The translations under genes were made by a program, and so were the position numbers. Positions 24,506 to 32,874 of a stretch of 64,000 nt of DNA are shown here, one piece after another. Within the stretch, counting starts at the first letter, position 1; each line of letters starts with the position of its first letter. Below the pieces are notes generated by a model. The model was not told where the DNA came from, searched no databases, and saw only the letters and a program-made list of their open reading frames with translations. Location: NCBI GenBank assembly GCA_965206775.1, contig CBDBKU010000003.1, positions 1,488,001 to 1,552,000 of the forward strand. Reading direction: 5' to 3'. Source of the stretch: VXMF01 sp965206775 (GTDB lineage: Bacteria; Acidobacteriota; Terriglobia; Bryobacterales; UBA6623).

Positions 24506-26044
24506 TTATCCGGAGAAATCGTCCAGACTCGATTCCAGGCCTTCCAAAGTCGGCTGCATCGGCAGCGGCGGGCTCGGGGCCGGCTGCGCCACGTTGGAGG
24601 GCGGCACGGTATGGAGAGCAGGGACGGGTTTGGGTCGTATTGCCGGTAGTTGCCTTGGTGCCTTCTCGGGCGGTTTCTCTTGGGCCTGTTCTGCAGCTTT
24701 GGCTCTCTGGTCTTCGGTCTTCTCTGCGAGCTCCGGCGCAGCCGTCTCAGCAGGCTCCAGTTCGACCATCTCTGCTGGCTCCGGTTCCGTCTCTGCGACG
24801 GACTCCGATTCAGCCGAGACCACCTCCGGCGGTACCGGTGTCTCCTCTTCCGGGGCTTCTGCCGCTTCTGGAGTGGAAGACTCCGCAGTTTCGACAGTGG
24901 GCGGGGGCTCGAAGACCGCGACGGGCTCCTGTAATTCCTCCAGCGGCGCCACCGGTGCCGCATCAGGCAAGCGTCTGTCTTCCGTTCGAAGCTGTTCTGC
25001 AGGCGAGTGGCTTTCCGGTGGAGCCTCCTGAGGAGGCTGCGGAGCATCCACCGCGTCGGGTTCGTGAGATCCGTCGCTTCCGAGATAGGCGGCCGTGTCG
25101 AGAATCGACCGTCCAAGCGCGTGATGGAAACCGCTCCAGGCCGAGCCTTCTACGATTCCCGCCCTAGCCTGGCGCATCATTTCGAGCTTTGCGTCGAGGT
25201 CGTCAATGAAGTGAAGCGCGAGAGCTTCGGGAAACACCGGCAACTGCGGGGACCCGAATTCCAGCTTCCCGTGGTGACTCAGCACAAGGTGTAGCAGCAG
25301 GGTCTTGAGCCGTGGCGGAAAGCCGCCGATCTCGTCGCATCGGCGGTCGAGCCACGCGCTTCCCATCGAGATGTGGCCGAGCAGCTTTCCGTTATCCGTG
25401 TACTCGAAAGACCTCTCCGAACTCAGTTCGAAAATCTTGCCCGCATCGTGCAGCAGCACACCGCAGGCCAGTAAGTCACTGTCGAGGTCGTCGTAGTGGG
25501 AGGCCATGAGCTTGCTAAGTCTGAGGAGGCTCAATACATGCTCCAGTAAGCCCCCGATCTTGGCGTGGTGGTTCACCCTCGCAGCAGGGGAGCGCTTGTA
25601 GCGCCTCGCGAATTCCGGATCCCGGAAGATCGAACCAAGCAGGCGCTTCAGGTCCGGATTCGAGAAGCTGTCGATCGTTCCGAGCACTTCGTGGTACATC
25701 GAATCGATGTCGAACTCCGTATGCGGGATGTAGTCGCCTAGGTGCACCTGGTCTTCGGGAACCGCGCGGAGCCAGGTAACGATGGCTTGGTGCTGGTTGT
25801 TGAACGTCTGAACCTTTCCGCGCGCGTGGATGAAGTCATTCGCTTCGAACGTCTTCGCTAGCTCTGTAACGTTGTCCCAGATCTTGGAATCGATCGCGCC
25901 GGTCCTGTCCGCCAACGTGAGTGACAGGAATGGAACACCGTTCTTCTTTTCGCGAATGTCCTTTGACCTGACCAGAAATATGGTCTCGAACCGGTCGTTC
26001 GGCTTAAAGTTCTTCAGGTCCGTGATGAATTGCGTCTTGTTCAC
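24506..26044 (-). CDS. YhaM-like 3'-5' exoribonuclease with long acidic Pro-rich tail
   Basis: The first 320 residues match the YhaM/CBF1 family. An OB-fold lies at about 18-95 ('RFETIFLVRSKDIREKKNGV', 'IDSKIWDNV'), then an HD phosphohydrolase domain at about 155-300 with 'HHAKIGGLLEHVLSL', the HD pair H199-D200 in 'GVLLHDAGKIFE', 'LLGHISMGS' and 'VLSHHGKLEFGSP'. YhaM trims RNA and DNA 3' ends in the cytoplasm. Unusually, residues about 330-512 form a disordered tail rich in Pro, Glu, Ala and Ser ending 'GLESSLDDFSG'. Start is the GTG at 26042-26044, which overlaps the stop of the surA-like gene (GTGA); the Arg-rich extension to 26140 is antisense-like and rejected. Confidence 0.88.
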   Translation of the reverse strand: MNKTQFITDLKNFKPNDRFETIFLVRSKDIREKKNGVPFLSLTLADRTGAIDSKIWDNVTELAKTFEANDFIHARGKVQTFNNQHQAIVTWLRAVPEDQVHLGDYIPHTEFDIDSMYHEVLGTIDSFSNPDLKRLLGSIFRDPEFARRYKRSPAARVNHHAKIGGLLEHVLSLLRLSKLMASHYDDLDSDLLACGVLLHDAGKIFELSSERSFEYTDNGKLLGHISMGSAWLDRRCDEIGGFPPRLKTLLLHLVLSHHGKLEFGSPQLPVFPEALALHFIDDLDAKLEMMRQARAGIVEGSAWSGFHHALGRSILDTAAYLGSDGSHEPDAVDAPQPPQEAPPESHSPAEQLRTEDRRLPDAAPVAPLEELQEPVAVFEPPPTVETAESSTPEAAEAPEEETPVPPEVVSAESESVAETEPEPAEMVELEPAETAAPELAEKTEDQRAKAAEQAQEKPPEKAPRQLPAIRPKPVPALHTVPPSNVAQPAPSPPLPMQPTLEGLESSLDDFSG

Positions 26045-27222
26045 GATGCCGCGGCCCCCGATTCGGCTTCCTCGGCGGGGGCTCCGGCCTCGTCTTCCTC
26101 GTCGACGTCCACGTCCTTGCGCGGCAGAGGAATCATCCAAAGCACGCGCTTGCGCGGTCTCGCCTTGATGACCTCCTCGCGAGTCGTTGTGACTGGCGCC
26201 AGCCGCGACGGGTCGCTCCAGGCAGTATTCATGCCTTCGAGGCTTCCCTCGTCGGCGTAGCCCGGCCGAATCTCGATGTACGACTCGGCGCGCAGTTCGC
26301 TAAGGTACTTCCGGATTTCGGGCTGGAACCGCGGACCGCTGATCATGGCGCGAACCTCGTCCTGGACTTCCTCGAGTTCTGCCAGCCCCTCGCGGAAATT
26401 CTGGTTGACCCTCAGGATCAGGAGTCCGTTCGGCACCTCCAGGAGTTCCGTGATGTGCCCCTGACGCTGCCCGAAGACGGCCGCCTCGATTTCCTCCCGC
26501 AGCATACCCTTGCGGTAGATGCCAATATCGCCGCCAAGCTCCTTCGTGGCCTCGTCGTCTGAGAACCGTCGCGCCATTTCGGCGAACGGCTCGCCGCGCT
26601 GCACCCGGTCGAATACCTCGTCGGCTTGCTTGCGCTTGGCGTCATCTTCTCCGTCAAGCGTGAATAGGATCTGGCTGAGCCGCACGCCTTCCGACCGCAC
26701 GTACTCTTCCTTGTGCTCCTCGTAGTACTCCTCGATCTCCGCCCGGGTGACGACCACCCGGCTCGAAACCTCCTGACCGAGCACTGCCTGGGAGAGGAAG
26801 TTCTCGCGCATGCGGTCCATGAGGTCTTCGGCCGGCTCTCCCGTGCGCTCGAGCACCCACGCCTCGAAGTCGTCGGTCGTGTCGATGTTGTTGCGCCTCA
26901 TGATCTCGTCGCGCTGGCGAAGGATCTGCGCCTCGACGTTGACGCCGAGTTCATCTCCCTTCTGCACCAGCAGGCGCTGGTCGATCATGTCGCGCAGCAC
27001 GACCTTCTCTCGCTCGCCGAGCTGCTGCTCGCGCTCGGCGTCGGAGAGCGCTGCGTCTGCGAGCACTTCGCGACGGCTCTGGTCCAGTGCGCGATCGTAT
27101 TCGGATCGGAGGATGATGCCGCCGTTGACCTTGACGATGATCTCTTCGAGAATCACGACATCGGCCGCGAGCGGGGCCGCCAGCGCTAGCGCCAGCGCGG
27201 CCGTGGATTGCGGCAGTTTCAT
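26041..27222 (-). CDS. SurA-like periplasmic chaperone with PpiC rotamase domain
   Basis: A 393-residue exported protein with a signal peptide of about 20 residues, followed by a SurA N-terminal chaperone region ('IIVKVNGGIILRSEYDRA', 'MIDQRLLVQKGDELGV', residues about 25-165). A parvulin PpiC domain spans about 170-275 ('RLSQILFTLDGEDDAKRK', 'FAEMARRFSDDEATKELGGD', 'LLEVPNGLLILRV'). SurA-type proteins assist folding and delivery of outer-membrane proteins, which fits a genome with TonB receptors. The C-terminal 50 residues are Arg/Asp/Glu-rich and probably disordered. First gene of a surA-yhaM-SDR operon. The ATG at 27222 is only 8 bp from the ATG of the divergent amidohydrolase. Confidence 0.9.
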   Translation of the reverse strand: MKLPQSTAALALALAAPLAADVVILEEIIVKVNGGIILRSEYDRALDQSRREVLADAALSDAEREQQLGEREKVVLRDMIDQRLLVQKGDELGVNVEAQILRQRDEIMRRNNIDTTDDFEAWVLERTGEPAEDLMDRMRENFLSQAVLGQEVSSRVVVTRAEIEEYYEEHKEEYVRSEGVRLSQILFTLDGEDDAKRKQADEVFDRVQRGEPFAEMARRFSDDEATKELGGDIGIYRKGMLREEIEAAVFGQRQGHITELLEVPNGLLILRVNQNFREGLAELEEVQDEVRAMISGPRFQPEIRKYLSELRAESYIEIRPGYADEGSLEGMNTAWSDPSRLAPVTTTREEVIKARPRKRVLWMIPLPRKDVDVDEEDEAGAPAEEAESGAAAS

Positions 27223-27230
27223 AGCTTGCT

Positions 27231-28529
27231 ATGGTTTATCTTCGCATGCTTTCCCTGCGGGGTTTCGCGGCCGCGACGTCGCTTCTGGTTCTGTGCTCGC
27301 TCCAATCGCACGCGCAGCCGTACGACCTGGTCCTGCGCGGGGGATACGTCATCGACCCGGGCTCCGGCATCAGCGGGAACTTCGACGTGGCGGTCGCCCA
27401 GGGCCGCGTTGCCGCCGTCGAGGCCAGCATCGATCCAGGTGGTGAGGTGCGATCGGTCGATGTCTCTGGCCTGTTCGTGACGCCCGGCCTCGTGGATATC
27501 CACACCCACCTCTTCTCCACGACTGGGATAGCGGGGGCTTGGGCGGGCGACTCCAGCGTCCGGCCCGACAGCTTCAGCTTTCGCTCCGGCGTCACGACAA
27601 TGGTGGACGCGGGCAGTTCCGGATGGCGCAATTTCGAATTGTTCCGGGAGGCCGTGATCGACCGGGCATCGACGCGCGTCCTCGCGCTGATCAACATCGC
27701 GGGTCGCGGCATGGAGTCCCAAGAGGCCGAGCAAGGCGATTTCGACCCCGCGGAGGTCGCTCGCCTCGCGGTCAGGCACCGAGACGTCGTCGTCGGTGTG
27801 AAGTCCGCGCACTTCCAATCGCCCGAGTGGACCGCTGTCGACAACGCCGTGGAGGCGGGCAAGGAAGCGGGGATCCCCGTCATGGTCGATTTCGGGCGGT
27901 TCCTTCGGGGACGGCCGTTCTGGGAGCTCGTGGGCGAGCACTTGCGTCCCGGCGACATGGCCACGCACTGCTTCCGCGCGCAAGTGCCGTGGGTGGATGC
28001 CGACGGGAAGCTCTACGCCTACTTGGGCCGCGCGCGCCGGCGGGGCATCAGCTTTGACGTCGGACACGGCGGGGGCAGCTTCGCCTTCCGCAACGCGGCT
28101 CCCGCGATCGGCCAGGGGTTCTATCCGGACTCGATTTCCACGGACTTGCACGCCGGCAGCATGAACTCGGCGATGATGGACATGCCTACGCTCATGTCGA
28201 AGTTCCTAGCGCTGGGCATGCCACTGGAGGAAATCGTGCGCGCGTGCACGTCGGCTCCGGCCAGGCAGATCGGCCGTCCCGATCTCGGCACGCTCAAGGT
28301 CGGAGCGGTCGCTGACATTTCCGTGCTGCGACTGGACTCGGGCGACTACCGATTCCGCGATGTCCATGGCGGCGCCGTGTCCGGAACGCAGCGCCTGGCG
28401 GCGGTCCTCACATTCAAAGACGGGGAGGTCGTCTGGGACTGGAATTCCGTCACCGCCACGGACTATCGGGAATTGCCCCCGGACTACGGTGTGGGCGATC
28501 AGGACGTCTTGCTGGTTCCGCCTCGATAA
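27231..28529 (+). CDS. Exported amidohydrolase/deacetylase metallohydrolase
   Basis: The 432-residue protein has a signal peptide (hydrophobic part after 'MLSLRGFAAATSLLVL', cleavage near 'SHAQPY') and an amidohydrolase fold. Metal ligands are the HxH pair in 'LVDIHTHLF', the probable carbamylated Lys in 'VVVGVKSAHF', His in 'ATHCFRAQ' and 'VGHGGGSF', and the Asp of 'SISTDLHAG'. This matches the dihydroorotase-like 'amidohydrolase/deacetylase' group (characterised member Atu3266 deacetylates N-acetyl-D-amino acids and acetyl-mandelate). The true substrate is unknown. The first ATG is 27231, with 27246 as an alternative closer to the signal peptide; neither has a Shine-Dalgarno. Divergent from surA with an 8-bp gap. 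Confidence 0.87.
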   Translation: MVYLRMLSLRGFAAATSLLVLCSLQSHAQPYDLVLRGGYVIDPGSGISGNFDVAVAQGRVAAVEASIDPGGEVRSVDVSGLFVTPGLVDIHTHLFSTTGIAGAWAGDSSVRPDSFSFRSGVTTMVDAGSSGWRNFELFREAVIDRASTRVLALINIAGRGMESQEAEQGDFDPAEVARLAVRHRDVVVGVKSAHFQSPEWTAVDNAVEAGKEAGIPVMVDFGRFLRGRPFWELVGEHLRPGDMATHCFRAQVPWVDADGKLYAYLGRARRRGISFDVGHGGGSFAFRNAAPAIGQGFYPDSISTDLHAGSMNSAMMDMPTLMSKFLALGMPLEEIVRACTSAPARQIGRPDLGTLKVGAVADISVLRLDSGDYRFRDVHGGAVSGTQRLAAVLTFKDGEVVWDWNSVTATDYRELPPDYGVGDQDVLLVPPR

Positions 28530-28540
28530 GAGGCGCAGTC

Positions 28541-30022
28541 CTATCCGTCAAGTGCCTTGCGGAGCATCTGGTTGACGACCTTCGGATTGGCCTGGCCGCG
28601 GGTAGCCTTCATCACCTGTCCAACGAAGAACCCGATCACTCCCTTCTTGCCACCCTGGTATTGCGCGACCTGCTTCGGGGAGGATTCGAGGATGTTGCCG
28701 ATAATCCCGTCTAACTCACTGGTGTCGCTGATCTGCCGCAGACCCTCCGCTTCGACGATCTCCTCCGCTCCCTTGCCGCTGGCGAACATCTTCGCGAAGA
28801 CTTCCTTTGCCAGCTTGCCCGACAGCGTGCCCTTGTCGACGAGAGCCACCAGCCCGCCGAGCTGCTCCGCGCTGATCGGAGACGCCTCGATGTGGTTGCT
28901 TGAAGCGTTCAGCGCGCCCATGAGTTCGCCCTGGACCCAGTTCGCTGCGGCCTTGGGATTGCCGGTGGCCTTGGCGGCCCGCTCGAAATATCGAGCCGTA
29001 GCGGCCGTCAAGGTCAGCACCTGCGCATCGTAGTCCGAGAGGCCATATTCGTGGACGAACCGCGCCCGCATGGCGGGCGGGAGTTCGGGCATGGCGTCGC
29101 GAATCGAACTGAGGCGGTCCTCAGAAACGATCAGCGGCGGAAGATCGGGTTCCGGGAAATAGCGGTAGTCGTGCGAATCCTCCTTGCCTCGCATGCTGGA
29201 TGTGGTGCCGGTCGCCGTGCTGAACAGCCGCGACTCCTGATGAACCGTGCCGCCGCTCTCGACAACCGCCGCTTGGCGTGCGATTTCATACTGGATCGCC
29301 TGCTTCACGAACCGGAAGGAGTTGAGGTTCTTGATCTCGCAGCGCGTGCCGAACTTCTCGGCTCCCACCGGACGCACGGAAATGTTCGCGTCGCAACGCA
29401 GCTGCCCCTTTTCCATGTCGCAGTCCGAAGCTCCCGCGAACTGGATCACCTGCTTGATCTCGTTGAGGTACGCGACCGCCTCGTCGGCACTGCGTAAGTC
29501 GGGCTCGCTCACGATCTCGCAAAGCGGAGCGCCTGCGCGATTCAGATCCACGTAGCTGTATCGGTTGGAATCGCTGAAGCCGTCATGCACGGTCTTGCCG
29601 GCGTCTTCTTCCATGTGCAGGCGTGTGATTCCGACCCGCTTGGACCCTCCCTCCCACCGGATGTCGAGCCAGCCGTGCTCCGCGAGCGGCTCGTCATATT
29701 GAGAGATCTGGTAGCCCTTGGGCAGGTCCGGGTAGAAGTAGTTCTTGCGGGCGAACCGCGAGAAGCCGTTGACGTGGCAGTTAATCGCCAGCGACGCGCG
29801 AATGGCCAGGGACACGGCCTCTTGATTGAGCACGGGCAGCGCGCCGGGCAGCCCCAGAACGACCGGGTCGGTTTGGGAGTTCGGCGACTTGCCGAACTGA
29901 TGGGTGGAGTGGGAGAAGATTTTCGTCTTCGTCTTGAGCTGGACGTGGACCTCCAGCCCGATCACCGGCTCGTATTTTGCGATGGTTGAGGGGTCGGCTA
30001 GGCCTACATCCAAGGCGGGCAT
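28541..30022 (-). CDS. gatB: Aspartyl/glutamyl-tRNA(Asn/Gln) amidotransferase subunit B
   Basis: The 493-residue protein has the full GatB architecture: the catalytic cradle 'YEPVIGLEVHVQLKTKTKIF', the signature 'NFPDLPKGYQ'-type segment here as 'NYFYPDLPKGYQISQYD', 'GITRLHMEEDAGKTVHDG', 'DLNRAGAPLCEIVSEPDL', 'EKGQLRCDANISVRPVG' and 'TRCEIKNLNSFRFV'. A C-terminal YqeY-like tail domain ends 'GQVMKATRGQANPKVVN'. With GatA and GatC it amidates Glu-tRNA(Gln) or Asp-tRNA(Asn) in the cytoplasm; gatA and gatC are not adjacent. I use the ATG at 30020-30022, where homology begins; the frame opens at 30064. It converges with the amidohydrolase, the stops being 11 bp apart. Confidence 0.96.
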   Translation of the reverse strand: MPALDVGLADPSTIAKYEPVIGLEVHVQLKTKTKIFSHSTHQFGKSPNSQTDPVVLGLPGALPVLNQEAVSLAIRASLAINCHVNGFSRFARKNYFYPDLPKGYQISQYDEPLAEHGWLDIRWEGGSKRVGITRLHMEEDAGKTVHDGFSDSNRYSYVDLNRAGAPLCEIVSEPDLRSADEAVAYLNEIKQVIQFAGASDCDMEKGQLRCDANISVRPVGAEKFGTRCEIKNLNSFRFVKQAIQYEIARQAAVVESGGTVHQESRLFSTATGTTSSMRGKEDSHDYRYFPEPDLPPLIVSEDRLSSIRDAMPELPPAMRARFVHEYGLSDYDAQVLTLTAATARYFERAAKATGNPKAAANWVQGELMGALNASSNHIEASPISAEQLGGLVALVDKGTLSGKLAKEVFAKMFASGKGAEEIVEAEGLRQISDTSELDGIIGNILESSPKQVAQYQGGKKGVIGFFVGQVMKATRGQANPKVVNQMLRKALDG

Positions 30023-30262
30023 TGGCAGAAGGGTTCGGACTAGGCCGAAATCCCATCTTATCAACGACCGTTTTCTCTCGCCTCACTCGCTTCCCGCTGG
30101 GTAGAGCGAGGCCCACTTGGATCAGGATGCCCTGAATCCCTGCAATGGGCTTTTCGGGCGCCGCGTCTTGGGCTTCCGCTTGGACGAGATTCGCGGTTGG
30201 CCTGCGAATTGGCCGGATCCATGGGTTGCAGTTTGGCTGTCGTCCTGCAAAATAGTCGATGT

Positions 30263-30976
30263 ATGTTCAATTACATCTGTCCTAGATGCGGTGCGACCGT
30301 TGACGTGGCCGATGACGAGTGCCCGCACTGCGCAGCCCAAGAAAGCATGGACGCTGACGAGACCGCGGAAATTGCCGCGCTTGGTTCACCTGGCAGGCCA
30401 GCGGGAGCCGGTCTCGAGCGCGGCACGAGTTCACTGTCGGAACGGAGCAGACCGTCCAGACCCAGTCGCGCCACGCCCTCAGCGGATGAGGCTCCCCCGC
30501 GACGTGGCGTCCAGCTCCAAGCCTGGCACTACATTACCTTCGGTGGAGTGCTCGTCGCGGCGATTCTCGGCGCTGTCCTTCTCTCGGGGGGGATGTCTGC
30601 GTTGCGGTTCGAGGAACCTGAGGAAGCCGAGATGCCTCCGGTCGAGACATTCGCGATCGGCGTGCTCGGGCCGATCGAGGTGTCGGGAATCCGACCGTAC
30701 TACGACGACGAGTACCAGACCCACGTACGGGCATTCGTCGCAAACCACTCCAAGCAAGAGCAATCGGTAGCATTTGCCGTGCTTCTGCGGGTCCGGGAGG
30801 CCAGCCAGCAGGCGCCGCCCCTGGCGACATTCGAAGTGGTCATCAGCGACCCACTGCCGCCGAACGCAGGGAAGGAGGTCGACGTGAGGTTGCGGGCGAT
30901 GGGCAGCTTGCAGAGCCTTCCGCGATGGAACGAGATGCGAGTTGACTTGGAAGTGCTCAGTGCACGCGGTGGCTAG
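30263..30976 (+). CDS. Zinc-ribbon, single-pass membrane protein of unknown function
   Basis: The 237-residue protein starts with a zinc ribbon (C6-x2-C9 ... C20-x2-C23 in 'YICPRCGATVDVADDECPHC'), followed by a Pro/Ser/Arg-rich linker. One transmembrane segment lies at about 92-110 ('YITFGGVLVAAILGAVLL'). The outer part, about 130-237, is a beta-sandwich-like region ('IEVSGIRPYYDDEYQTHV', 'FEVVISDPLPPNAGKEVDV') similar to FxLYD-type domains in other zinc-ribbon membrane proteins. The arrangement places the ribbon in the cytoplasm and the beta domain outside. Role unknown. The ATG at 30263 is chosen because the ribbon follows immediately; the frame is open from 30197. Divergent from gatB. Confidence 0.8.
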   Translation: MFNYICPRCGATVDVADDECPHCAAQESMDADETAEIAALGSPGRPAGAGLERGTSSLSERSRPSRPSRATPSADEAPPRRGVQLQAWHYITFGGVLVAAILGAVLLSGGMSALRFEEPEEAEMPPVETFAIGVLGPIEVSGIRPYYDDEYQTHVRAFVANHSKQEQSVAFAVLLRVREASQQAPPLATFEVVISDPLPPNAGKEVDVRLRAMGSLQSLPRWNEMRVDLEVLSARGG

Positions 30977-31252
30977 CAGTCCGTCTGGAATCCGATCGGA
31001 GCATCGAGGCTATGCCGTCGAGGTTCGCATTGACTTGGTTCCGATGGTCCTCGTCCCTCGTGCCCAATGCAGGGGCACGCCAAGCGGTCGCCGTGGCTCG
31101 GCATGTAGTCGACACGCCAAATAGGGATCTTGGCCAGCCGCTCGCCAATCCCCCAGTCGTCCGCTTCTCGCAGCGAGATCGAGGTCGCTTGCTCCGAGCA
31201 CTTTGTCGCACGAAGACTGGTCCGACTGCGTGGCTCTCTGGATAATGGAGGC

Positions 31253-32668
31253 ATGCGCACCTTGACCTCGCGACGCGAGTTCGCGACCTTGCTGGCCGCC
31301 AGCACGGTTGCGTGCAGCCGTTCCGAACCGCCTCTCAATGTCTTGTTCATCGCGTCCGACGATCTTACGTCGACGCTTGGCTGCTACGGCCACCCGGCCG
31401 TCAAGTCCCCGAACATCGATCGCCTAGCCGCCCGCGGCGTCCGCTTCAACAATGCATACTGCCAGTTCCCGTTCTGCGGGCCCAGCCGTGCTTCGTTGAT
31501 GACTGGTTTGCGCCCCGACACGACCGGGGTGGTGACAAACGCAAATGTCGATTTCCGCGAGTCGTACCCTGATGCAGTCACGCTGCCGCAGATGTTCAAG
31601 AACAACGGCTGGCGCTCGATGCGTGTCGGCAAGATGTTTCACATGGGCGTTCCAGGAGGTGTTGGAACGATGACTCATCAGGACCCTCCGTCCTGGGATG
31701 TGTCGATAAGCCCGCCGGGAGACGAGCACGAGAGCGTCGGGCTTGGAGGCGATCCCAACCCCAACTTGCGTCACGGCCTCAAGATGCAATGGGTCCAAAC
31801 TGCTGACGCGACGGGCCAAGCGGATAGCGCAGCGGCAGACACTGCGATCGAATTGCTCCGCTCGGCTGCGGAAGGGCCATTCTTCCTCGGTCTCGGTTTC
31901 GTCCGGCCCCACACGCCATTCGTGGCGCCCTCGAGCTTCTTTGACATGTATCCGCTGGAGGAAATCGAACTGGTCTCGAACCCGCCCGACGACCTCGACG
32001 ACATCCCTGCGCCGGCCAAGAACCTCAGGCCGTTCCTCTGGCACCAGATGGGCATGAGCGAAGAGAACCAGCGCATTTCCTTGCGGGGCTACTATGCGTC
32101 TGTCTCATTCATGGACCAGCAAGTCGGACGGGTTCTCGACGAACTTGAGCGGCTAGGCGTCGCCGATCGCACAGTCGTTGTCTTCTTCGGCGACCACGGC
32201 TGGCACCTTGGCGAGCACACGCACTGGCAGAAGATGAGCTTGATGGAGGAGTCCGTCAGAGCGCCGTTGATCATTTCGGCTCCCGGCTCGGCTGGCGCGG
32301 GTCGCTCTTCGAAGGCGCTCGTCGAGTTCGTAGACTTCTACCCCACCTTGGCAGATCTGTGCGGCGTGGAACCGCCCGAGAACCTGGAAGGAGTGAGCTT
32401 GGCGCCGCTCTTGGACGATCCGGCAGGATCAATCAAGGATGCGGCATTCTCGCAGGTCCAGTGGGAGGACCGCATCTACGGCCGCACCGTGCGAACTGAT
32501 CAGTATCGCTATATCCGCTGGGAAGGCGACGGCGGTGGCGAGGAACTCTACGACCACTCGAGTGACCCGCGGGAGTTCACGAACCTGGCGTTGGACCCCG
32601 AGCACAACGGAGTGCTTGACCGCATGCGATCCAGGCTCGACCAGGGACCGGCGAGGCAGCAAGCCTAG
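31253..32668 (+). CDS. Exported sulfatase (iduronate-2-sulfatase-like)
   Basis: The 471-residue protein has a twin-arginine-like leader ('RREFATLLAASTVAC') with lipobox Cys21. The sulfatase core shows the metal Asp pair D36-D37 in 'LFIASDDLTS', the formylglycine motif C75-G-P-S-R in 'FCGPSRASLMTG', 'MRVGKMFHMG' and 'VVVFFGDHGWHLGEHTHWQK', which carries the remaining metal and catalytic residues. It ends 'GEELYDHSSDPREFTNLA', typical of the group. These enzymes remove sulfate from sulfated sugars and need a formylglycine-generating enzyme, which is not in the window. GGAGG lies just upstream of the ATG at 31253. The iduronate-2-sulfatase-like label describes sequence type, not proven substrate. 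Confidence 0.92.
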   Translation: MRTLTSRREFATLLAASTVACSRSEPPLNVLFIASDDLTSTLGCYGHPAVKSPNIDRLAARGVRFNNAYCQFPFCGPSRASLMTGLRPDTTGVVTNANVDFRESYPDAVTLPQMFKNNGWRSMRVGKMFHMGVPGGVGTMTHQDPPSWDVSISPPGDEHESVGLGGDPNPNLRHGLKMQWVQTADATGQADSAAADTAIELLRSAAEGPFFLGLGFVRPHTPFVAPSSFFDMYPLEEIELVSNPPDDLDDIPAPAKNLRPFLWHQMGMSEENQRISLRGYYASVSFMDQQVGRVLDELERLGVADRTVVVFFGDHGWHLGEHTHWQKMSLMEESVRAPLIISAPGSAGAGRSSKALVEFVDFYPTLADLCGVEPPENLEGVSLAPLLDDPAGSIKDAAFSQVQWEDRIYGRTVRTDQYRYIRWEGDGGGEELYDHSSDPREFTNLALDPEHNGVLDRMRSRLDQGPARQQA

Positions 32669-32874
32669 CAGCCTGCCTCCTCGCTCGGCCAGCTCGCGCA
32701 AACCGCGAGCGCAATCTAACCCGCACGGTCAATTGTGTCCGCTTCTTGATGCTGCCTCGAGCCTCGGTGCTCGTGTTCCCCGCCTCATCCGCGATGCCTG
32801 CAGGCTCTCCTCTGCGCCCCCCAGATCCGCGACGAATCGCACGAGCGCTGTCCGGCCCTGAATCAGGATGTATC

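Noticed and set aside
24439..25116. Upstream extension of the SDR frame
   Set aside because: It is an alternate frame under the Pro/Glu-rich tail of the yhaM-like gene and gives an Arg-rich translation unlike any SDR N-terminus.
26045..26140. Arg/Gly-rich extension of the yhaM-like protein
   Set aside because: It overlaps the acidic C-terminus of the surA-like gene; the GTG overlapping the surA stop gives the family-standard N-terminus.
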